A DNA stretch of 5,407 nt from Candidatus Woesearchaeota archaeon (GCA_011372335.1 DRSY01000010.1:1-5407); one strand, 5' to 3'; shown: positions 1-5,294, counted from the stretch's first letter. Notes: generated by a model from the letters alone, not told the origin. Program-made: numbers and translations.

Positions 1-132
1 ATATTTGTGAGTTTTGAGAGGAGGATGAAGTGCGGGGTGGGTATGTGCGGTCATTGCATGATCTCTGGCTTATACGTGTGCAAAGACGGCCCTGTGTTCA
101 GGTATGATAAGGTTAAAGGGGTTCATGAATGA
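1..132 (+). CDS. hydG: [NiFe] hydrogenase (group 3b, sulfhydrogenase-type) gamma subunit, C-terminal fragment
   Basis: This is the last 43 residues of a gene that begins before the window; it is open from base 1 and ends with TGA at 130-132. The fragment carries a CGVGxCGxC motif followed seven residues later by a fourth cysteine (window residues C11, C16, C19, C27), and then a KDGPVF segment. That pattern is the C-terminal [2Fe-2S] site of the ferredoxin-NADP reductase-like electron-transfer family, which includes the PyrK dihydroorotate dehydrogenase subunit and the gamma subunit of archaeal sulfhydrogenase. The known gamma subunit binds FAD and NAD(P)H and passes electrons to the delta subunit. 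The fragment alone cannot separate PyrK from hydrogenase gamma. The choice rests on the delta and alpha genes that follow in the order seen in Pyrococcus-type hyd operons. The symbol follows that usage. The FAD- and NAD-binding parts lie outside the window. Confidence 0.85.
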   Translation: MFVSFERRMKCGVGMCGHCMISGLYVCKDGPVFRYDKVKGVHE

Positions 133-189
133 ATGAGTATTAAGAAAAAAATTAAGAAAAAACGCTTGAAAAAAGCAGGAATCCCTTAA
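133..189 (+). CDS. possible 18-residue lysine-rich micro-ORF between gamma and delta
   Basis: An ATG directly abuts the TGA of the gamma subunit and is in the same frame. It opens an 18-codon reading frame ending in TAA at 187-189. The peptide has eight lysines and one arginine among 18 residues, and half of it comes from a 12-base tandem repeat. No good ribosome-binding site is visible at close range; a GGGG lies about 12 bases upstream. Its stop codon overlaps the AAGGGA that serves as the delta subunit's ribosome-binding site, so translating it could couple gamma to delta expression. It could equally be a chance ORF in an A-rich linker. Because it is in frame with gamma, it would also be appended to gamma by read-through of the TGA. 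No family is recognised. Confidence 0.2.
   Translation: MSIKKKIKKKRLKKAGIP
139..162 (+). repeat. perfect 12-base tandem duplication in the gamma-delta linker
   Basis: ATTAAGAAAAAA occurs twice back to back (139-150 and 151-162) with no mismatch. In the micro-ORF frame it encodes the tetrapeptide IKKK twice. A further A-run follows at 169-174, so the linker is a series of A-tracts. This could be replication slippage in simple sequence, or could give the DNA or mRNA a flexible, unstructured character. Confidence 0.9.
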
Positions 190-193
190 GGGA
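182..193 (+). promoter_or_regulatory. 12-base perfect palindrome containing the delta subunit ribosome-binding site
   Basis: TCCCTTAAGGGA is its own reverse complement. Its right arm, AAGGGA, is the only Shine-Dalgarno-like sequence before the delta ATG at 197, with a short spacer of four bases after the GGG. Its left arm lies in the last codons of the upstream micro-ORF. If the arms paired in the mRNA, the binding site would be partly hidden. As DNA it could also be a dimeric protein site. The palindrome is seen directly; its role is inferred. Confidence 0.45.
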
Positions 194-196
194 AAA

Positions 197-1015
197 ATGG
201 TTAAAAAAACAGAGAAGAAATCAAGGAAAATAAGGGTGGGTGTTCAGAGCATTACTGGATGCGCTGGTTGCCAGCTAAGCCTGTACTTCGTAGAGGACGC
301 ACTCCTCGAACTCCTTGATAAGATTGACCTGGTAGCTGCGCCTATGATTAAAGGCAGGAACGAGGAAGAGGACTATGATGTGCTCTTTGTTGAGGGGAGT
401 GTTAGCTCAAAAGACGACCTGGACAACCTGTTAAGATGGAGGAAGAAGACCAAGCTATTAATAGCTCTTGGTGCTTGTGCTTCTCATGGTTGTATGCAGT
501 CAATGAAGCACGTTATGAACCAGGAAGAAGTAGAGAGAGCAGTCTATAATAAATTCCCCTCTGATAAGAGGTTAAAACCAATAACAGATGTTCCTATTCA
601 TAAATACGTGAAAGTTGATTTTTATATTCCAGGATGCCCGCCTAGTAAGGAAGAAATCGTGCAAGTGCTTAAACTACTTGTGCAAGGCGTACAACCAAGA
701 GTTTATGATAAGCCTGTTTGTCATGAGTGCAGCTTAAAAGAGAATTACTGCTTATTAGACCAAGGAATAGAGTGCTTAGGGCCCCTGGTGAACGGGGGGT
801 GCAGAGCATTATGCCCGAGTTATAATCATCCATGCACTGGGTGTCGTGGCTTCCTAGATGATGCTAACCTGGAGTCAGGAAAACAATTACTAAGGGATAA
901 GGGCTTTGACCCTGACATGATAATCAAACGCATGACCAAGTACAACACTTTACAATTCCTTGAATTCGAAACAAGAGGAAAGAAAAGCAATGAAGAAGGA
1001 GAAGGTAGAGGATGA
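197..1015 (+). CDS. hydD: [NiFe] hydrogenase (group 3b) delta subunit, small Fe-S subunit
   Basis: This is the small electron-transfer subunit that wires the NiFe site in the alpha subunit to the flavin subunit, and it is cytosolic: there is no twin-arginine or other signal sequence. The 272-residue length fits the family. The proximal [4Fe-4S] ligands are recognisable as C22 and C25 (TGCAGC), C94 (LGACASHG) and C147 (PGCPP). The second half carries eight more cysteines at 175, 178, 185, 193, 202, 206, 213 and 216, enough for two further [4Fe-4S] clusters, as in three-cluster sulfhydrogenase delta subunits and unlike the shorter F420-type small subunits. C99 is an extra cysteine close to the proximal site. 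The ATG at 197 is the first start after an in-frame TGA at 167-169. The basic N-terminal dozen residues and the acidic/basic C-terminal tail (about 255-272) look disordered. The gene ends in an ATGA overlap with the alpha subunit, which suggests coupled translation. Confidence 0.93.
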   Translation: MVKKTEKKSRKIRVGVQSITGCAGCQLSLYFVEDALLELLDKIDLVAAPMIKGRNEEEDYDVLFVEGSVSSKDDLDNLLRWRKKTKLLIALGACASHGCMQSMKHVMNQEEVERAVYNKFPSDKRLKPITDVPIHKYVKVDFYIPGCPPSKEEIVQVLKLLVQGVQPRVYDKPVCHECSLKENYCLLDQGIECLGPLVNGGCRALCPSYNHPCTGCRGFLDDANLESGKQLLRDKGFDPDMIIKRMTKYNTLQFLEFETRGKKSNEEGEGRG

Positions 1016-2298
1016 CAACCATTAATCTGCAGCACATCTGCAAGGTTGAAGGCCATGGCAGCTTATACGTAGAGATAAGAGGCAGCAGGTTAAAGAGGTG
1101 CGAGCTCAAAGTAGTTGAAGGCGCTCGTTTCTTTGAAGGAATAGTTAAGGATAAGAGATACGATGATGTCCAGGAAATAACTTCTAGGATCTGCGGTATA
1201 TGCTCCTGTGCTCACACCTGTGCAAGTCTACAAGCAATTGAGAACGCTATGAAGATAAGGGTTTCTGAGCAGACACGAAGACTAAGAGAATTACTATCCA
1301 TAGGGGAGAGGATTAGGAGTCATGCCACGCACCTCTACTTCTTAGCCCTACCTGACTACCTAGGATACGAGTCAGCGCTTGCAATGGTAGGGAAGCATAA
1401 AAGAGAAGTCCTCAGAGCCTTACACTTAATGAAGATAGGCAACAACCTGGTTCAGAGGATTGGCGGTAAGGAGATGCACCCATTCACCAGTGTTGTCGGC
1501 GGCTTCACAGCAGTGCCTAGCAAGGAAACAACCAGGTATCTGAGAGCTGAATTAAAAAAAGCTCTGCCTGAAGCAGTAGCAACAGCAAAGCTATTCTTAA
1601 AACTAAAACAACCCTCTTATGAGAGTGAGAGAGACTTCTTATCCCTCAAACCAGAAAGAGATGCCCCGCTCATATCAGGGAAGGTCTGCTCTCTTAGCGG
1701 TCTTAATATTAAGCCAGAAGAATACGATAAGTATATTGATGAGCAAGTAATGCCTTACTCAACAGCTAAGTTCTCAACACTTAACAAGAAGCTGTTCTGC
1801 GTAGGAGCCCTTGCAAGGATTAACACGAACCATAATATGCTAAGCCGAACCGCTAAGAAACTCCTTAGACAAACAAAACTAGACCTCCCTATCACAAACC
1901 CTTATTATAATAACCTAGCCCAAGCAATAGAACTAGTACACTGGGTTGAGAGAGCAAGGTCCTTATTAAACTATGACTTCAGATTCAAAGGATTACCAAG
2001 GATAAGAGTAAGACCAGGCAGAGGAGTCAGCGCTGTAGAAGCGCCTCGCGGAATACTATTCCACGACTACACCCTGGACGAAGAAGGTTTTGTCAAGAAG
2101 TGCAACATAATAACACCAACTGCTCAGAACCTCAGAGTAATAGAGCATGACGTGAAACACTTAATAACACAATTACTAAAGGAGAAGAAGAGGAAAGAAG
2201 AGATCATACAAGAAGTTGAGAAGCTCATAAGAGCATATGACCCTTGCTTCTCATGCAGCGCACACTTCTTAAAAGTAAGATGGGTGAAGAAGAGGTGA
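1012..2298 (+). CDS. hydA: [NiFe] hydrogenase (group 3b) alpha subunit, catalytic large subunit
   Basis: The large subunit holds the NiFe(CN)2CO centre and interconverts H2 with protons and electrons. The N-terminal L1 motif RICGICxxxH is at residues 59-68 (Ni ligands C61 and C64, with H68), and the C-terminal L2 motif DPCxxCxxH is at 410-418 (C412, C415, H418). The N-terminal KVEGHG (11-16) contains the conserved glutamate (E13) next to the active site in this family. The middle region SHATHLYFLALPDYLG (104-119) and the MPYSTAKF segment are typical of group 3 enzymes. The 428-residue length is normal for this family. Ten residues follow H418; in related precursors the tail after this histidine is removed by a maturation endopeptidase once nickel is inserted. 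The cysteines are ordinary TGC/TGT codons, not selenocysteine. The start overlaps the delta stop (ATGA), with a purine-rich GGTAGAGG just before it. Assignment to group 3b rather than 3c or 3d comes from the gamma and delta partners. No maturation genes are in the window. Confidence 0.94.
   Translation: MTTINLQHICKVEGHGSLYVEIRGSRLKRCELKVVEGARFFEGIVKDKRYDDVQEITSRICGICSCAHTCASLQAIENAMKIRVSEQTRRLRELLSIGERIRSHATHLYFLALPDYLGYESALAMVGKHKREVLRALHLMKIGNNLVQRIGGKEMHPFTSVVGGFTAVPSKETTRYLRAELKKALPEAVATAKLFLKLKQPSYESERDFLSLKPERDAPLISGKVCSLSGLNIKPEEYDKYIDEQVMPYSTAKFSTLNKKLFCVGALARINTNHNMLSRTAKKLLRQTKLDLPITNPYYNNLAQAIELVHWVERARSLLNYDFRFKGLPRIRVRPGRGVSAVEAPRGILFHDYTLDEEGFVKKCNIITPTAQNLRVIEHDVKHLITQLLKEKKRKEEIIQEVEKLIRAYDPCFSCSAHFLKVRWVKKR
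2294..2298 (+). promoter_or_regulatory. ribosome-binding site of pta overlapping the hydrogenase alpha stop codon
   Basis: GGTGA lies seven bases before the pta ATG at 2306, and its TGA is the stop codon of the alpha gene. The sequence matches the archaeal anti-Shine-Dalgarno core. It fixes the pta start and ties its translation to termination on the hydrogenase message, so hydrogenase and pta are probably on one transcript. Confidence 0.75.
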
Positions 2299-2305
2299 TA
2301 CTCGT

Positions 2306-3286
2306 ATGAGACGATTCATCGCGACTATAAAAGAAAAAGCCAGGCAGAACCCTAAGACCATTGTCTTCCCAGAAGGAGCAGAGGAAAGGATTATAAGAGC
2401 AGCAGAGCAGATAACAAGGGAAGGCATAGCAAGGATCATCCTCATAGGTGACGAAGCAGAGATAAACAAAAAAGCCGAGGAACTAGGTGTTAGTCTTAAA
2501 GGAATAAGAAAAATAAACCCTTCTAACTATGAGAAATCTGATGAGCTTGCTAACACTTTCTACGAGCTCAGAAAACACAAAGGAATAACCCCTGAGAAAG
2601 CAAAAGAGGTGATGCGAGACGTTAACTACTTCGGCACAATGCTCGTGCACATAGGAGAAGCAGACGGCCTAGTATCAGGAACAACTCATACAACAGCAGA
2701 CACCATAAGACCAGCACTACAAATAATAAGGACGCATGAGAAGTTCCACAAAGTCTCAAGCTTCTTCTTCATGGTGCTCAACGATAAACTCATGATATTC
2801 GCTGACTGCGCAATAATCATTAATCCCGACGCAAAGGACCTCGCGGAGATAGCCATAGACACTGCTCGGAGCGCAGAGAAGTTCGGCATAAAGCCAAGAG
2901 TGGCAATGCTCTCATTCTCAACAAAAGGCTCAGCCAAGCACCCATTAGTGGACAAGGTAAGAGAAGCAGTAGCTATAGCCCAGGACAAAATGCCGGACTT
3001 GATCATTGACGGAGAGATGCAAGTAGACGCTGCACTAGTACCAGAAGTATGCGAGAAGAAATGCAAGAATTGCAAGCTACACGGAGACGCTAACGTGCTC
3101 ATCTTCCCAGACCTCCAATCAGGGAACATAGCTTACAAACTAGTAGAGAGACTAGCCAAAGCCAACGCTATCGGCCCAATACTCCAAGGACTAAGAAAAC
3201 CAGTTAATGACCTCTCAAGGGGTTGTAGTGTTGAGGATATCATTGATGTCACAGCAATAACAGTAGTAGAAGCCCAAGAAGACTAG
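2306..3286 (+). CDS. pta: phosphate acetyltransferase (phosphotransacetylase)
   Basis: Pta converts acetyl-CoA and phosphate to acetyl phosphate and CoA in the cytoplasm. The 326-residue protein is the short single-domain class (PTA_PTB family, similar in length to the Methanosarcina enzyme of about 333), without the N-terminal DRTGG/AAA-like extension of the E. coli form. Recognisable segments are VFPEGAEERI (20-29), DADGLVSG-like EADGLVSGTTHTTADTIRPALQ (118-139), and the C-terminal DLSRGCSVEDI (302-312). In the last, S304, R305 and D311 match in identity and spacing the Ser309, Arg310 and Asp316 active-site residues of the M. thermophila enzyme. An unusual Cys-x3-Cys-x2-Cys-x2-His run (C249, C253, C256, H259) sits in a loop where characterised homologues usually have alanine, proline and glycine. 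The gene follows the hydrogenase with only seven bases between stop and start, and ack follows after 45 bases, so its product should feed acetate kinase directly. Confidence 0.95.
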   Translation: MRRFIATIKEKARQNPKTIVFPEGAEERIIRAAEQITREGIARIILIGDEAEINKKAEELGVSLKGIRKINPSNYEKSDELANTFYELRKHKGITPEKAKEVMRDVNYFGTMLVHIGEADGLVSGTTHTTADTIRPALQIIRTHEKFHKVSSFFFMVLNDKLMIFADCAIIINPDAKDLAEIAIDTARSAEKFGIKPRVAMLSFSTKGSAKHPLVDKVREAVAIAQDKMPDLIIDGEMQVDAALVPEVCEKKCKNCKLHGDANVLIFPDLQSGNIAYKLVERLAKANAIGPILQGLRKPVNDLSRGCSVEDIIDVTAITVVEAQED

Positions 3287-3305
3287 ATAAAGATAATAGT
3301 AATCC

Positions 3306-3313
3306 TATAAAAA
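3306..3313 (+). promoter_or_regulatory. possible TATA box in front of ack
   Basis: TATAAAAA in the pta-ack gap is centred about 22-23 bases before the ack ATG. Archaeal TATA boxes normally sit about 25 bases upstream of the transcription start, so an initiating RNA would begin almost at the start codon (leaderless). It could give ack its own promoter inside the operon, but the match lies in an A-run and could be chance. Confidence 0.3.
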
Positions 3314-3328
3314 AAAGAGGTTTTTTTT
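3309..3328 (+). terminator. A8-GAGG-T8 palindrome between pta and ack (possible intrinsic terminator or attenuator)
   Basis: Eight A residues (3309-3316), the tetranucleotide GAGG (3317-3320) and eight T residues (3321-3328) form a perfect inverted repeat with a four-base loop, ending three bases before the ack ATG. An eight-T run on the coding strand is the known core of archaeal intrinsic termination, so some pta transcripts may stop here. The same element places GAGG, the only Shine-Dalgarno-like sequence before ack, in the loop, 11 bases from the ATG, which is further than usual. Partial termination and translation control are both possible; the sequence does not decide between them. Confidence 0.45.
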
Positions 3329-3331
3329 ATT

Positions 3332-4525
3332 ATGAAAATACTCGTATTGAACTCAGGGAGCAGCTCATTAAAATACAAGCTGTTCAGCATGCACAACGAG
3401 AAGCCCCTCCTATCAGGACACGTGGACGGCATAGGCCTAGACAGGTGCTCTGCCAAGATAATAACCAGTGACAAAGCAGAGGAAAGAAAAGCACCTGTCA
3501 AAGACCACGTGGACGCAGTGATGCTAGCCCTGAAATCACTAAGAGAAAAAAAGGTTATAAGAGACTACACAGAGATAAACGCTGTTGGCCACAGAGTAGT
3601 ACACGGAGGCGAGCACTACTCAGAACCAGTCCTCATAGACGACAAAGTAATCAGGACTATAAGAGAACTATTCGACCTAGCACCCCTACACAACCCGCAC
3701 AACCTCGCAGGAATACTCGCATGCAAGAAGATGCTCCCAAGAACACCCCAAGTAGCTGTTTTTGACACAGCATTCCACCAAACACTACTACCAGAAGCAT
3801 ACCTCTACGCCCTGCCCTACGAGTTATACGAGAAGCACAGGATAAGAAGGTACGGCTTCCACGGCACAAGCCACAAATACGTGTCTGAACAAGCAACAAG
3901 ACTCCTAGGAAAGAAGGAGTCAAAGATAATAACCTGCCACCTAGGAAACGGCGCATCAATAACAGCTGTTAAGAACAATAAATCCGTAGATACGAGCATG
4001 GGATTCACCCCGCTAGAAGGCCTAATAATGGGGACAAGGACAGGATCAATAGACCCAGCCATCCCGCTCTACCTGGCAAGGCATAAAAGCTACAAGATTA
4101 ACGACTTAGACGACCTCTTCAACAAGAAGTCAGGACTACTCGGAATCTCAGGCCTAACAAGGGATGTGCGTGATTTGCACAGAGCAAGCCTGAAAGGAGA
4201 CAGAAGAGCAAGACTAGCCCTCAGAATGTTCGCTAGACGAGCAGCCTTCTACATAGGAGGATACATCGCCCTACTAGGAGGCCTGGACGCCCTGGTATTC
4301 ACAGCAGGCATCGGAGAAGGAGCCTGGTTCATCAGAAGAGACATATGCAGATACCTGGAACCACTAGGAATAATAATAGACGACAAGCTCAACAAGAAAA
4401 ACCAGATAATAATATCCAAGCCAAACTCAAAAATAAAAGTGTACGTCATCCCAACAGACGAAGAACTACAAATAGCCAGAGAAACAAAAGAAGTAGTTGA
4501 AACAATAAGAGACTCAAAAAACTAA
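3332..4525 (+). CDS. ackA: acetate kinase
   Basis: Acetate kinase makes ATP and acetate from acetyl phosphate and ADP, the energy-yielding partner of the pta product just upstream. The 397 residues match the usual length (about 400) of this ASKHA-fold family. Motifs in order are NSGSSSLK at 7-14 (N7, S10, S12), GHRVVHGG at 86-93 (R88), FDTAFH at 144-149 (D145), YGFHGTSH at 174-181 (H177), GNGAS at 205-209, GTRTGSIDP at 234-242 (R236), FTAGIGE at 323-329, and PTDEEL at 374-379 (E377/E378). These correspond to the substrate, phosphate and magnesium-binding residues known from the Methanosarcina enzyme (R91, D148, H180, R241, E384). After GIGE the usual Asn-Ser is replaced by Gly-Ala-Trp. T-ending codons are scarce near the 3' end (1 of the last 27 before the stop). 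In archaea the Ack/Pta pair is less common than ADP-forming acetyl-CoA synthetase and is known from Methanosarcina and some DPANN lineages. Confidence 0.96.
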   Translation: MKILVLNSGSSSLKYKLFSMHNEKPLLSGHVDGIGLDRCSAKIITSDKAEERKAPVKDHVDAVMLALKSLREKKVIRDYTEINAVGHRVVHGGEHYSEPVLIDDKVIRTIRELFDLAPLHNPHNLAGILACKKMLPRTPQVAVFDTAFHQTLLPEAYLYALPYELYEKHRIRRYGFHGTSHKYVSEQATRLLGKKESKIITCHLGNGASITAVKNNKSVDTSMGFTPLEGLIMGTRTGSIDPAIPLYLARHKSYKINDLDDLFNKKSGLLGISGLTRDVRDLHRASLKGDRRARLALRMFARRAAFYIGGYIALLGGLDALVFTAGIGEGAWFIRRDICRYLEPLGIIIDDKLNKKNQIIISKPNSKIKVYVIPTDEELQIARETKEVVETIRDSKN

Positions 4526-4577
4526 TTCTGAAGAGAATAAAGGTAGAAGCTGAGGATTAACAGAGCAGACAAATAAA

Positions 4578-4584
4578 TTTTTTT
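4578..4584 (+). terminator. T7 run downstream of ack, possible archaeal terminator
   Basis: Seven consecutive T residues lie 53 bases after the ack stop codon in the convergent 88-base gap between ack and the minus-strand lipoprotein gene. No GC-rich hairpin precedes them, which fits archaeal T-tract termination. Nothing else is recognised in this gap. Confidence 0.45.
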
Positions 4585-4613
4585 ACATAAGAAAAGAGGA
4601 GATGAGTAAAATA

Positions 4614-5018
4614 TTATCGCTTCACTGTTAATGTAACCTCATCTTTTCCAATAATCTTTTCTCCACTTTTTAGCCTAACCCATATTTTATAATCAGAACG
4701 TGTAACATCAGAATATCCAGTTACACTTACAATACGAGTTATACTTTCTCCTGGTTGCAAAGTAAATTTTAGTAGGGAGGGATCTGGGTAACTGAGACTA
4801 ACTGAATTTGAGTCTTCTACTTGGAAAACAAGTTCTCCAGTAAAAACTTTAGAGCCAGTATTTCTTGCGGTTACTTTCAGAGCGGTTGTTTTCCCACTAC
4901 TGATTTTGTCATCATCTAGCTTTGCAGTAACCTTCCCTGTGATCCCGCCACAGCCTGTTAATAACAAAGCTGTAATGACAACAATCAACACCAGGGCTGT
5001 CTTTAGTTTTAGTTCCAT
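4614..5018 (-). CDS. small predicted lipoprotein with a beta-sandwich-like domain
   Basis: Starting from the ATG at 5018, the 134-residue product has a short lysine-containing N-region (1-6), a hydrophobic segment (about 7-20) and a lipobox-like LTGC with C23. It is therefore probably exported and anchored by lipid on the outer face of the membrane. After the cysteine comes GGITGKV; a similar TGKV/TGxV start after an N-terminal membrane segment is, from memory, frequent in exported proteins of Woesearchaeota-like archaea. Residues about 28-134 alternate polar and hydrophobic positions (for example LKVTARNTGSKVF, LQPGESITRIVSV, DYKIWVRL), as in CARDB/Ig-like extracellular domains. No enzyme motif is visible and the function is unknown. 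I chose ATG 5018 over an in-frame GTG at 5027 because that GTG lies inside the GGTGA ribosome-binding site. The gene follows the broken nuclease by five bases. Half of a 28-codon sample ends in T, unlike ack. Confidence 0.72.
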   Translation of the reverse strand: MELKLKTALVLIVVITALLLTGCGGITGKVTAKLDDDKISSGKTTALKVTARNTGSKVFTGELVFQVEDSNSVSLSYPDPSLLKFTLQPGESITRIVSVTGYSDVTRSDYKIWVRLKSGEKIIGKDEVTLTVKR

Positions 5019-5023
5019 TGTTT

Positions 5024-5028
5024 TCACC
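5024..5028 (-). promoter_or_regulatory. ribosome-binding site of the lipoprotein gene
   Basis: On the minus strand GGTGA lies five bases before the ATG at 5018. Its TGA is also the stop codon of the second nuclease fragment, so the two reading frames are translationally linked. This site decides the start codon. Confidence 0.65.
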
Positions 5029-5040
5029 CTTTCATCCGTT

Positions 5041-5048
5041 TATTTATA
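5041..5048 (-). promoter_or_regulatory. possible TATA box for the lipoprotein gene, inside the nuclease remnant
   Basis: The minus strand reads TATAAATA here, centred about 27 bases upstream of the lipoprotein ATG at 5018. That is near the normal archaeal TATA-to-start distance and would give a leaderless or nearly leaderless mRNA. The same bases encode Ser-Ile-Asn in the nuclease remnant, so the match could be chance. Confidence 0.4.
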
Positions 5049-5288
5049 CTTCGCCTCTGATGTCTTACTTGTGCGACAACACGACCATAGCTTCTGCTAA
5101 CAGGCCTTATTGTAAATGTTTTACCACCAATCATGCCTCTTAACCTATTCATTGCTCTTCTCCCTGTCTTGTTCCTCTTTCAGGAGCATTTACTCCTGCT
5201 AATCTCACTCTGTTGCTACTACCTATTCTTCTGTATACTTCAAAAGTGTCGCCATCAATAATTCTTTTCACTTTTCTTTGCATAAGAT

Positions 5289-5294
5289 CCCACC
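5289..5294 (-). promoter_or_regulatory. ribosome-binding site of the nuclease remnant
   Basis: GGTGGG on the minus strand is five bases before the ATG at 5283. An in-frame TGA lies a few codons further upstream, so this ATG is the natural start of the nuclease frame. Confidence 0.6.

Larger units (their letters stand above)
5024..5283 (-). pseudogene. staphylococcal nuclease (SNase/thermonuclease) homologue, frameshifted and C-terminally truncated
   Basis: SNase proteins are calcium-dependent nucleases of the OB fold. The first reading frame, from ATG 5283 to TGA 5149, gives 44 residues with VKRIIDGDTFEV and RVRLAGVNAPERG. D12, R27 and E35 align with S. aureus Asp21, Arg35 and Glu43, while N32 stands where Asp40 is. 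The second frame, from ATG 5152 to TGA 5024, gives 42 residues with LRGMIGGKTFTIRPV and SYGRVVAQV, whose R24 aligns with Arg87. The frames meet at GAAGAGCAATGA. Adding one G would read through as GEEAMNRLR, the usual family sequence here, so a one-base deletion is the simplest explanation. The stop and start overlap as ATGA, so two separate peptides are formally possible. The protein ends at NKRMKG, roughly 30-35 residues short of the family's C-terminal helix region. A TATA box and a GGTGGG site precede it, so it was, or still is, expressed. Family identity is strong; loss of function is inferred. Confidence 0.75.

Noticed and set aside
1192..1221. Alpha subunit as an Ech/Mbh-type membrane (group 4) hydrogenase because of the RICGIC L1 motif
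   Set aside because: The flavin gamma and three-cluster delta partners, and the SHATHLYFLALPDYLG and MPYSTAKF segments, fit soluble group 3 enzymes. No membrane subunits are present.
2686..3129. 147-codon minus-strand frame opposite pta
   Set aside because: It lies wholly inside the strongly identified pta gene. Its translation is low-complexity, Ser/Ala/Leu-rich, and resembles no family I know.
4602..4631. Nine-codon plus-strand ORF after an AGAGGAG sequence
   Set aside because: The purine run directly abuts the ATG, leaving no spacer. The frame is tiny and runs into the lipoprotein gene on the other strand.
5025..5027. GTG start giving a 137-residue lipoprotein
   Set aside because: The GTG is part of the GGTGA ribosome-binding site, which is ideally placed for the ATG at 5018. 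The ATG also gives a cleaner signal-peptide N-region.
4906..5100. 64-codon plus-strand frame opposite the lipoprotein and nuclease remnant
   Set aside because: It overlaps two better-supported minus-strand genes and has no recognisable domain.
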